Shown: piece after piece, positions 24,986 through 34,879 of the stretch
How the letters are laid out: each line of letters begins with the position of its first letter
Numbering within the stretch: the stretch's first letter is position 1
Assembly (NCBI GenBank): GCA_003024785.1
Contig: PUQB01000411.1
Location: forward strand, 43,623-107,622
Source: Selaginella tamariscina
Lineage: Eukaryota; Streptophyta; Lycopodiopsida; Selaginellales; Selaginellaceae
Reading direction: 5' to 3'
DNA: 64,000 bases
The notes under the pieces: generated by a model
Told to the model about the DNA's origin: nothing
Databases searched by the model: none
What the model saw: only the letters and a program-made list of their open reading frames with translations
Program-made: the position numbers and the translations under genes

Positions 24986-25140
24986 CTGTATAATTTAATT
25001 TATTTAGCACACACATACGATATACATATACATATACATACGTGTGTGTATCAGTATAATTTTATCTGATTTGTCTATCTCTGGCACACACACGCACTCT
25101 CCTACACACACATATACATATATATAAATATATATGTGTG
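23976..25140. repeat. CA/TA/CT microsatellite block, ~278-bp higher-order unit
   Basis: Long (CA)n runs at about 24,147-24,179 and 24,198-24,230, a (TA)n/(TG)n compound at 24,914-24,982, and a recurring longer unit. The string ATTGATTTGTTAATTGTATCTCT occurs at about 24,399 and 24,677, giving a ~278-bp tandem period. The low-complexity open frames here are not genes. Confidence 0.8.
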
Positions 25141-25141
25141 T

Positions 25142-26310
25142 AGCGGCAAGATTAATCCCGTCGCTATATGGTTAGCCCCTCGGTAGCGGGATTAATCCCG
25201 CCGCCCTTCAGGCAGGCTATTCAGTTAGCCTCATGAGTGGCGGGATTAATCCCGCCGCCCATGAGGCTAATCGAATAACGACGGGATTAATCCCGCCGGA
25301 CGCCAATGCCCTGTGCCGAATCCGACAGGATTTATCCCGCTGCCATTGGCCTATCTGAAGGGCCTAGGTGGCGGGATTAATCCCGCCGGATTCTACGCTC
25401 CGGCGGAATAATCCCGCCGCATACGGATGCCCTGCATGGAATCGGGCGGAATTTATCCCGCGCCATTGGCCTGTCTGAAGGGCCTAGGCGGCGGGATTAA
25501 TCCCGCCCGATTCCGCGCAGGGCATTGGCGTCCGACGGGATTAATCCCGCCACCTGGGGCCCGAGTGAAGGGCTTGGACGGCGGGATTAATCCCGCTGCC
25601 CTGTGCGGAATCGGGCAGGATTAATCCCGCCACCTAGGGCCTGAGTGAAGGGCCTAGGCGGTGGGATTAATCCCTCCCAATTCCACGCAGGGCATTGGCG
25701 TCCGGCAGGATTAATTCCGCTGCCTAGGGTTCGAGTGAAGGGCCTGGGTGACAGGATTAATCCCGCTGTCCTGCACAGAATTGGGCGGGATTAATCCCGC
25801 TGCCAAAGGCCTATCTGAAGGGCCTAGGCGGCGGGATTAATCCTGCTCGATTGTGCGCAGGGCATTGGCGTCCGGCGGGATTAATCCCGCCACCTAGGGA
25901 CCGAGTGAAGGGCCTGGACGGCGGGATTAATCCCGTCGAGCCTTCAATGCCTGTTGGAGGGATGAATCCCGCCACCCTTCCCTTTTTTCTCCATTGGTGA
26001 GTCGGACCAATTTCGAACGTTTCTGTTTGAAACATAGAAGGTTTATAACATACCAATGGAGAGGACTAGGAAGGGTGGCGAGATTCATTTCACCATCCCT
26101 TACATGGTGGGCGAGATTAATCCCGCCCTCTTTCTGGAGTCACTAAAGGGGTGTGCCAAATAAATCCTGCCCAGTTCTCTCTGAGACCGAGAAGGGTGGT
26201 AGGATTAATTCCGCACTCCCGTTCAAGGCCTCCAGAAAGGTGGCGAGATTAATCCCGCCCACTCTTTCAGGAGGCATTGAAGGGGTGGCGAGATTAATCC
26301 CGCCGCACCT
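25142..26310. repeat. Palindrome array 3 (different spacers)
   Basis: More than 20 copies or variants of GGCGGGATTAATCCCGCC. From 25,142 to about 25,960 the spacers differ from the other arrays: they alternate GGCCTGTCTGAAGGGCCTAGGC and CGCAGGGCATTGGCGTCC, giving a higher-order repeat. From 26,050 to 26,310 a third spacer type occurs (TTTCAGGAGGCATTGAAGGGG) with the variant GGCGAGATTAATCCCGCC. Confidence 0.9.
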
Positions 26311-26880
26311 TCCATGTGAATATATATGTGTATTAGTATATATAAGTTGCATATCTCATTTTATTTACTTTTATCATCTTATCATAATATTTCGTGTAAA
26401 AGCTAGGAATCTATGTAAAACTGTTCAGAGCTCACATTTGTGGTGGTTTTTAAAACGAAATGTTATCTTTCTTTTGCACTAGCACAAAGGTGAGCTTTGG
26501 ACAGTTAATTCCGTCCACTTCTCTCTGTGGATTATTTTTGTATATTCGGGTTTATACAAGTGTGTGTGTGTTTTTATATGATTTGTATTCATAGTGTATT
26601 ATTTTGCAGAAGGACGATTTAATTAAACAAGGAGATCAAGTCATTAGTATGGAGTCGTCGTCAAATTCTGGGTAAGAATTAAAATAAAATCTGTTACACT
26701 CGGATATGTGCTTGAACTAATCATTTTCGTATTCAAATGTGGAATTGAGGTGACATTGAAGACAAGAGCAGGAAAAGAGATGGGCAGGGGGATTCTGGAA
26801 TCAACTTGGCCATATTTCAAATTAAACAAGAAGCGCATTAGAACAATCATGGTTGCTGTCAAACTAATCTCTGTCACATC
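26311..26880 (+). pseudogene. Duplicated 5' exons of the ParB-like cargo gene
   Basis: Homologous to 29,731-30,300. It carries the putative first ATG (26,649, MESSSNSG), a GT donor (GGTAAG) and the second exon with EMGRGILESTWPYFKLN (about 26,780-26,835). The acceptor CAG of the functional-looking copy is CAA here (TTCAAATG versus TTCAGATG). A palindrome array follows directly instead of the rest of the gene, so this is an orphan 5' fragment made by internal duplication of the element. Confidence 0.55.
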
Positions 26881-26904
26881 GCATGGCTCCCTCCGACGAG
26901 GAAG

Positions 26905-27533
26905 TAGTGGCGGGATTAATCCCACCGCGGGCTCCCTCCGACGAGGAAATAGTGGCGGGATTAATCTTGCCGCGGGCTCCCTCCAACGAGGAAGTACCAG
27001 TGGGATTAATCCCGCTGCCGGATCTTCCTCGTCTGTGAGAGTCGGCGGGATTAATCCGCCACAAATTCCTCCGACGAGGAAGAGGGGGAGGGATTAATCC
27101 CGCCCACAACACTAACGACGGAGAATAGGCGGCGGGATTAATCCTGCCCACAACTCTGACGACGGGGAATAAGCGGCAGGATTAATCCCACCTACAACTC
27201 TCTCCGAAACTATGATTTCAAAGAGATTCGGGATGAATTCTGCCCATAAATATTTAAAATAGGGAAGTAGTGGCGAGATTAATCCCGCCACCCCTTCTCT
27301 GCCTCCTAAAATGGTTGGCTAGATTAATCCCGTCGACAACTTTTTCTAATAAATTCAAGTAAATCATTATCAGTTAAGAGAGTTATCGGCGAGATTAATC
27401 TCGCCACTCTTTTTAAGAGGCGGAGAAGCATTGCCCGAACTAATTCTGCCATAGCTATGAAAGAGATAGTGGCGGGATTAATCCCGCCACCTCTTCAAAG
27501 AGGCGAAAAAAAATGACCGGATTAATCCCGCCG
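26905..27533. repeat. Palindrome array 4
   Basis: About 13 copies or variants of the palindrome with CTCCCTCCGACGAGGAA-like spacers, closely matching array 2. The final units match arrays 1 and 2 in order (GGTTGGC..., CTCTTTTTAAGAGGCGGAGAAGC, then CCGGATTAATCCCGCC). Confidence 0.9.
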
Positions 27534-28570
27534 CCCTGGCTAACCGAGAATATTAAGTTAAAGGTATATTTAAACGGGATAAATCCCTAACAGAATATAT
27601 TGTAATCCTAATGCATTCCTAAATCCCTAAATTCTAAAATTTAAGAGAGAATGTAAGAGAGTGAATCTTTATAATTATATCTAAATTTATTTATAATACT
27701 TACTTGTAAATAGCACTGAAGGCGCCGTGCTTTTCTATAAACAATAGCGCACCCAATTTAATGTCGCTCCTGAGCTGATCACTAAGAAGAAAAAGAAAAT
27801 CTGAAGAGTGAAAATGAAGAAACCCTTGTCGGAGAAAGAACCAGATTTGAATTTGAGTGGGAAATTAAATGTATTTTCAAATTTACATGTCAGACTGATA
27901 ATACTTATGTTAAAAATTCAAAATTTTTGAAATAATAAAAAAGAAAATTTAAGATGAGTTGAAACAAATAACTGACAGTCTGACATATATACTCTCCAAT
28001 TCCAATAAGTGTTTTAAAATTGCATTTAATGTTATTCAAGTGCTTCAAGCTGTTTAATATTACGAAATTTTTGTAATTATTCTACATTCTTAATATTCAA
28101 GTATATATTATTAAGTTTATATTATATATATATATACACTAATACAATAAATAAATTGATATATTATTATATATCATTTAAAATATATTCATAGTCTGTT
28201 TATTATTATTATTTTCTTAATTACTCGAGTAATTAATTTACATTTCCTACTATTAATGGGATATTCTTTGTTATTTTCTTAATATTCAAAGAATATTCCA
28301 ATATTAAACATGATTATCATAATTAAATTAGTCTTATTCTTAATTATCTCAATAATATTCTACATTTGTATATATTAATGGGATTTTCTCAATTAATTTA
28401 TTATTATTTTAAGAATATTCTAGTGTTAAACCTTATTATCAATATTAAATTAATATATTATTAAAACTATATATGGCTATATATTAGATAAATTATATAT
28501 TATTATGTATAATTTAAAATATGTTCATAGTGTGTATATTAATATTATTTTCTTAATTATTCGATGTTTG
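27534..28570. repeat. AT-rich module, third copy
   Basis: Follows array 4 exactly as 21,841-22,870 follows array 2, and aligns with it almost throughout. No gene is visible. Confidence 0.65.
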
Positions 28571-29574
28571 TTTTGCACATATTATATATAAACACAATCA
28601 TAAATTTATATATACAGGTGCACACACATTAGAAGCACTTACAGAGACACATATGCACACACACACATTGCCCTAAACTAAACTTGAGAAATTATATGTT
28701 GCTTCTTTATTGAAAAACATCATGTTCAACGCATGTATGATCTATATGTACTCAGTGTGTGTATATGTAACACATTAAATTTACATATGTAATATATGTC
28801 TGTGTGTATACACGTGTGTATGTATATATGTGTACTATGCAATGTGTACGATTTTCATTTGTTAACACTCTATCTCTTCTCTCATACATACATAGTGTCA
28901 CCATGCATAATCCCTTCTCTCATACATACACACCATGCATGATCATGATCCATAATATGTAGCCTGTCTCTTCTCTCATACATACACACCATGCATGATC
29001 CATAATATGTACTGATGTTACAATATTATGTAATATGTATAATGTATATTTGTGTATAACACTCACTCCTCTCATACATAAACACCATGCATGATCCATC
29101 CTAACCCTAAACCCTAAACCCTACATTGAATTTACACATGTAATATGTATGTATGTGTGTATACACGTGTGTATGTATATGTGTGTACTAATATATCCAA
29201 TGTGTATGAATTTAATTTGTTAACACTCTCACTCTTCTCTCATACATACACACCATGCATGATCCATGTAAATATGTACTGTCTCTCTCTTTAAACATAC
29301 ACACCATGCATAATCCATAATATGTATTGTCACTCTTCTCTCATACATACACACCATGCATAATCCATAATATGTATTGTCACTCTTCTCTCATACATAC
29401 ACACCATACATGATCCTGTACTCTGTGCTCTCTAATATTAATATGTACTAATATGTATGTATGTCTATGTGTATATATACTATGTGTGTATATATGTATC
29501 GCTGCACGTGAAACTTTAACACTCTCATGGACACACACGTGTTAAACTCGTGCATGATATTTATTCTTGGGGTG
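28571..29574. repeat. Microsatellite/minisatellite block, third copy
   Basis: Same CATACACACCATGCATGATCC repeats as 22,871-23,800, with a telomere run at 29,101-29,123. A local triplication of a ~60-bp unit (CATAATCCATAATATGTATTGTCACTC) is visible at 29,300-29,400. Ends where array 5 begins. Confidence 0.7.
29101..29123 (+). repeat. Interstitial telomere motif (CCCTAAA)3
   Basis: CTAACCCTAAACCCTAAACCCTA after GCATGATCCATC, equivalent to the run at 23,413. Confidence 0.85.
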
Positions 29575-29615
29575 TGCTAAATAAATCTTGCCAAGTTCTT
29601 CTGAGACCGAGAAGG

Positions 29616-29726
29616 GTGGCAAGATTAATTCCGCACTCCCATTCAAGGCCTCTAAAAAGGTGGCGAGATTAATCCCGCCCACTCTTTCAGGAGGCATTGA
29701 AGGGGGGCGAGATTAATCCCGCCGCA
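29616..29726. repeat. Palindrome array 5 (remnant)
   Basis: Three variant units (GGCAAGATTAATTCCGC, GGCGAGATTAATCCCGCC, GGCGAGATTAATCCCGCC) homologous to 26,195-26,310, immediately upstream of the cargo gene leader. Confidence 0.85.
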
Positions 29727-30059
29727 CCTTCCATGTGAATATATATGTGTATTAGTATATATAAGTTGCATATCTCATTTTATTTACTTTTATCATCTTA
29801 TCATAATATTTCGTGTAAAAGCTAGGAATCTATGTAAACTGTTCAGAGCTCAATTTGTGGTGGTTTTAAAACGAAATGTTATCTTTCTTTGCACTAGCAC
29901 AAAGGTGAGCTTTGGACAGTTAATTCCGTCCACTTCTCTGTGGATTATTTTTGTATATTCGGGTTTATACAAGTGTGTGGTGTTTTATATGATTTTTTAT
30001 TCATAGTGTATTATTTTGCAGAAGGACGATTTAATTAAACAAGGAGACGAGTCATTAGT

Positions 30060-33000
30060 ATGGAGTCGTCGTTAAATTCAGGATAAGAAATTAAAATAAA
30101 TTCTGTTATATCGGATATGTGCTTGAACTAATCATTTTTGTATTCAGATGTGGAATTGAGGTGACATTAAAGATGAGAGGAGGAGAAGAGATGGGCAGGG
30201 GGATTCTAGAATCAACTTGGCCATATTTCAAATTAAACGGGAAGCGCATTAGAACAACCATGGGTTGCTGTCAAACTAAACCTCTGTTACATCGCATGAA
30301 CAAGCAAAACAATGGAAAGTGAGTGTGCTAGTCAAGCATCCGAAAGCATGCTGTGAACCCAGATTAAATGATGCTCGACACATATCATGCCTCGTTCCAT
30401 CCAATGTCACGTTCTCGGATCAAGGTCGCCAGTTACAACATTAATTTCGGGTGGTTTGTCGACTTGTGGATAATAACGTTCACGTGTTCCTAATGATATT
30501 GACCGTGGAGTTCTTTCTTCAACTCAACGAAAGCCCATCCTATGGAGGGGATCCAACTGGATGTCTACTTCGAAGATCTTCAGACTCATCGAGTAGGTGT
30601 ATTCAGGAGATATTGCTTCACAATACAGAAAATCACAAGTGGAGCAATCGTCCCTCTTCACATTGAAGAAGAACACAGCGACATCATAAAGGAGATTGAG
30701 AGGGTGGCTTGGTCTCAGGTTCTTTACAGATCACGTTCAATTTGCTTAGCAAATTTCGGGAGCTGGAAGAGTGTGCCGAGAACATTAGAACAGCATCAAT
30801 CGGGGATCACACATGTTGATTCGGATCGTAGAAGAAAATCATTAGTCGTTTTGTCAGCTGCACCTGTGGCGTCCCATGCTGCAATAAGCCACAAGGAAAT
30901 GATGTTGGATGATAGGATTTACAGTGTAGGGTTAAGTATTGCAGCGTCAACCCAAACTTCAATTACAGGCCACTCAATCAGGAACGTGTAGCTGAGCTCA
31001 TGGAGAAGATGAAGGACGACAATTCTTACACCGTTCCACATAATGCTGTTTTGTGCGCATACTACGAAGAAACAAAGGCGCTGACAAAGTGTGGATCACA
31101 ACACCGGAACAAATGAGGAAGGTTCAGACGGAGAATAGAAAATCAGTTAAGTACTACATCATTAGTGGCCAGCACACAATAACGGCAGCCCAACGACTTC
31201 TCGACGAACACAACAAAGGAACGATGGCAACAAAACTTTCCGAGCATACCCGTGAGAAGCTGACGAAAAGATCGGCGTTTTTAGCGAAGCCGAATCTCAC
31301 AATCGAGCAGTACCATAAGTTATCGCGGAATGGGACGCTGCAGACACCAACCACTACAACAGCAAAATATGGGAGAAGTTCAAACACACGCGAGCCGTGT
31401 GGGAATCTCTTCAGCGACCACAAAGAGCTACCGCAGGGAATACACAATCTGCGGACTACCGGGTAAGCAAATTGTTTGGGCGGGATTTATCTCGCCGGTA
31501 TATTAATCTGTCTTTTTTTCAGAGAGTTGAAGAAATTGTAGCAGTTGATTTTGCCCAGGTGGGCGGGAAGGAAACATCCTTTTTGATGATGTTGATTTCT
31601 TGTCCCGAGGATAGGATCTTTGCCAAATGGTTGGGGATTATGGAATCCTTTGCAAAAGGAACACTGAAGAAGAAGCAGACAAGTGAAGTGGAGCCCTCAG
31701 AGAAGTCTGCAAAGAAACCCAGTAAGACGCCGAAGGCTAAGTCTGTTCAATCTATAAAGGATGTAGACAACGATTTCAAGCTCACATGGTTGAAGCCTTT
31801 AAATGGAACAACGATGGAGGAGATGGAAGTCTTGGCTGATTTGGTGATTGATGGCAAATTACAGATTAATAACAGCAGCCCCACCTCTCCTTTTCATCTC
31901 AAGGCAATGGAGTTGAAGACGGTCAGGCACTTCAAGGAGTGGTTGGGAATACACTGCCACAAACTGGGTTGGATTTCGGCTTCAACATACGAAGAGGTCA
32001 GCAAATATTTGCATGTGACAAATGATGATATGCTTGTCGAATGGGTGAATCAATCGGAAGATCTGGGCAAGAATCTATTGCACGCCAACGCCAAAAGGAG
32101 AACATTGCGATGACGCCTTCTCTTATGGCAGTCCTTCAGCAGCGGAGAACCGAGTTGAACCTTATAAAGGAGGATGCTACGAATCACGACAAGCCCTACA
32201 GATGTTTGTTGTTGGATTCGGAGACTTTATGGGGTACCATCACTGCTTGTAGGAAACCGTTTCAATTGTTCGTGATGGATCGGCGGGTGTCAAAAAATCC
32301 TTCGACAGACAGGACACTAGAGGATTTGGTGGAGAAACTTAGCCGTGCAAGCATGTACAAAGAAGGTATTTATTATTGAATTCATACTTGCACTCTTGAC
32401 TGATATCTACGTTTTCAGGTATTTATTTCTTGATTCTTGCTCATGTCACCGATACCTTTGCCTTCTCCTTTGCCAAGAGGAATAAACATCGTTGGACAGG
32501 ATTTTATATGAATGATGCTGATCCGAAGTGCATTGATTCGGTTGTTCACTTGGTTGTTAGGAATGCGCCAAACAGTTTCAAACTTCCAAATGACTGGCCA
32601 GGCATCTGTTTGCACTCCAACGGCCCTGAACCTCCATCCGATACACCGATAGTGAGAGTGACGTATTCGGCAATGTACGTTATCCAAACATCACAAGTCA
32701 AGCGGCACGGAGCATCGTCAACTTGATCAGGGGTCCTCACAGTGATGCGTGGGTTTTTGACTACTGCACTAGGGGGTCCGTCTTGAAGGAGTGTTACCTT
32801 CGGCATACATGTGTATTTGCCGTTGAAAAGGATAAGACCATGGTTGAGGACCTGAACAAGTGGATAGATAGGTTCTCAACTGATACCCCAACGAATCCAT
32901 AAAGGAGTATTTGAGAAAGTTCCCTCCCGATAAGTGCGATAGCTCTGAAGACAATCTGGTTCAATGTCGGAGTCTGAGGACGAACTTCAATCAGATATTA

Positions 33001-33164
33001 GACCGGAAGTTATCTCGAGGAGTACAGAACATTCGCACACTCCATTACCCATGGAAACATCAATAGAAGATACAGAAGATCTTGAACCATCTCACAAGCG
33101 GCTTAGACCTTCTTCGCCTCACTCAGAAGGTAATAGCGAAGAAGAATTGTTAATGAGTTCTTAG
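30060..33164 (+). pseudogene. ParB-like / methyltransferase-like cargo gene, copy A
   Basis: Candidate start at 30,060 (MESS...), exon 2 from about 30,149. Around 30,940-31,200 a ParB/sulfiredoxin-type domain is visible in pieces: VNPNFNYRP, then AELMEKMKDD, then ISGQHTITAAQRLLDEH, resembling the ParB NP-x-N-x-R and G-x-H-R motifs. A Lys-rich linker (31,660-31,745) and a helical region follow. The C-terminal part has VWVFDYCTRGSCLEG and CLVETD (32,750-32,835), like motif I and the acidic strand-2 motif of SAM-dependent DNA methyltransferases. I see no DPPY/DPPW catalytic motif. The tail is acidic. Introns are short (e.g. 31,462-31,521 and ~32,366-32,418). Several frame changes make it unlikely to be translated whole. 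The domain calls are inference from motifs. Confidence 0.55.
31462..31521 (+). other. Intron of ParB-like gene containing a palindrome copy
   Basis: Donor GGTAAGC after the codons for SADYR, acceptor TTTTTTTCAG before AGAGTTGAAG. The intron holds GGCGGGATTTATCTCGCC (31,479-31,496), a two-mismatch version of the array palindrome. Copy B has the same at 35,539-35,556. Confidence 0.65.
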
Positions 33165-33229
33165 AGTGACGAATAGTTGTAAATGAGTGTAACATAAGGC
33201 ATTTTTGTATATTTCGTTTATATTTGTAC

Positions 33230-34347
33230 AGAAAATAAATTCTCAAGGATTAATGAAGCTTTTAGTTCAAACATGGGTCACACATTAACAAGGTAAATAA
33301 TATACCTTGATAATTTTAAGGTCAGCTAATTATCATTTTGCAGATGTAATGAAACAATTGAGAACATGGATTTTCAGCATTGCATGAGGTAAGAGAGGGG
33401 TTTGGCGACAATTTCTTGTGCCACATGTCAGAATGACAGAGTTCATGCAGGAAATGGATAATAATGCAGCTCAAAACATCGTTACCATGGGGGCCACTTC
33501 AGTTTTTCATCATCATTTTTATTGGCTTCAGTTCCGAAATCAATTTCTTCAGCGCATGCAATATCTGAATCTTGTAAGGATGATGTACAATTAAATGATG
33601 AAGGGATAGGCAACGAGATAGTGCAACGGATAAATGTGAAAGGGAGCAAACAAGTGATTTGCAAAGTATTCAAGAGGCAACGCTATCCATGTTACTCATG
33701 GCCATATTGTGTTGTTGGATGTCAATGGTGTTCTGCTTCATCGACAAAGGCCCGAGGATAGGAAAAAAGAAATCAAACAAGGAGATTTCATTCCTTGTCA
33801 TGGTAAATTTCGATATGATATTATTTTTCGTCCAGGGTTGGATCGTCTCTTTCAAAAGCTTAAGGAGATGGGTGCGCTTGTGGGGATTTGGTCATGCATG
33901 CAGATTCATAACTTAACACCGCTGTTGAATTTGCTTAAGAAACATTGTAGTGTTGCAGAAGAGGTGATTCGTAAAGATTGGATTTTTGACCAGCGAATGT
34001 GTTATAAACCTCTCGAATTTCACAATATAAGAAAGGAAAGCAAGCCATACTTCTTCAAGAATGAAAGAATAATTGGGACTCATGGGGAGATCAGTCGCTT
34101 AAGGATAATGAAGAAATGCACATATGTTAGTAGTAGACGACTCTCCTCAGAAGGCTATGCTCAACCAAAACATTGCTTGTATTCATCCAATCACTTTCGA
34201 TCCATATTCGATATCATGGATGAGCTAGTGAACTACTTGGATACGTGCCTCAGAAAGAAGAATCTCGAAAATTTTTGTGAGCAGTATCCACCGTATCATA
34301 CATTTCCTGAAGCTTTTCTTTCTCGTGATTTGAATTTTATAAAATGA
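33230..34347 (+). pseudogene. FCP1/HAD-phosphatase-like cargo gene, copy A
   Basis: The 5' part appears split by short introns (GTAAATAATATACC...TTTTGCAG at about 33,291-33,343; GTAAGAGAGG...GACAG at about 33,389-33,440). The core is open at 33,709-34,130: LLDVNGVLLHR matches HAD motif I in the NLI-interacting-factor/FCP1 family (DxDGT type, with N for the second Asp as in some plant relatives). RPGLDRLFQKL and LVGIWSCMQ carry motif II (the S of WSC). Motif III (VVDDSP-like) is recoverable only in another frame near 34,130. Such proteins usually dephosphorylate phosphoserine or phosphothreonine; the Asp-to-Asn change leaves activity doubtful. A 5' frame change (near 33,700) and a 3' one (near 34,090) suggest decay. 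Confidence 0.55.
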
Positions 34348-34852
34348 AGGATAGCAACCGGGCGCTTTATAATATTATTCTTAAGGAACGTCATTTTTAG
34401 ATGAGCCTTTATGCAGACCTCTCTTATTACATCTTATGTATTAACAAGGATGGCAACTCCCAATTGCATTCGTGAGAGTGTTAAGTGGTGGCAACAACAT
34501 CAAGATATTGACCAAAATGATTTGATTAATCCGGAGAGTGATGATTTAGACAAAATGAAGATTTCTGTATGTTAGGAAGAAAGTATTTATAAAAAATTAA
34601 CATGTTGATAAGAAATGATTTCATTTGTAATTATGTTTGATAGTATTTCTTCATTATTGTAAACTATTTTTAGAATAATATGAATATTCTAAGATATTTT
34701 AGGAATATTCCTTACTAAGTAAGGTTATTGAAGGATTAATTAATTAATTAATTAATATTTAAGGCTTAATTACATATTAATTAAATGATTAATTAATAAT
34801 TAAAACTTAAGTATTAATTAGTAATTTATTTTATATTCCCATTTTCACGTAT
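34348..34852. other. AT-rich right subterminal region of the transposon, first copy
   Basis: Non-coding, homologous to 38,553-38,916. It contains TTAATTAATTAATTAATTAA and GGAATATTCC-type palindromes shortly before the TIR. Confidence 0.6.
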
Positions 34853-34879
34853 CATGCCCACTTTAGTTACAACGTGCAT
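34853..34879 (-). repeat. Internal right-type TIR
   Basis: Same 27-bp sequence and orientation as the true right end (38,917-38,943). It ends the first cargo copy; the second cargo copy begins at once, at a point matching about 30,820. The following bases are ATTG rather than AAGG. Confidence 0.85.

Noticed and set aside
24193-24993. Overlapping open frames rich in Thr-His-Thr-His and Tyr-Ile
   Set aside because: Simple translation of CA, TA and CT microsatellites.
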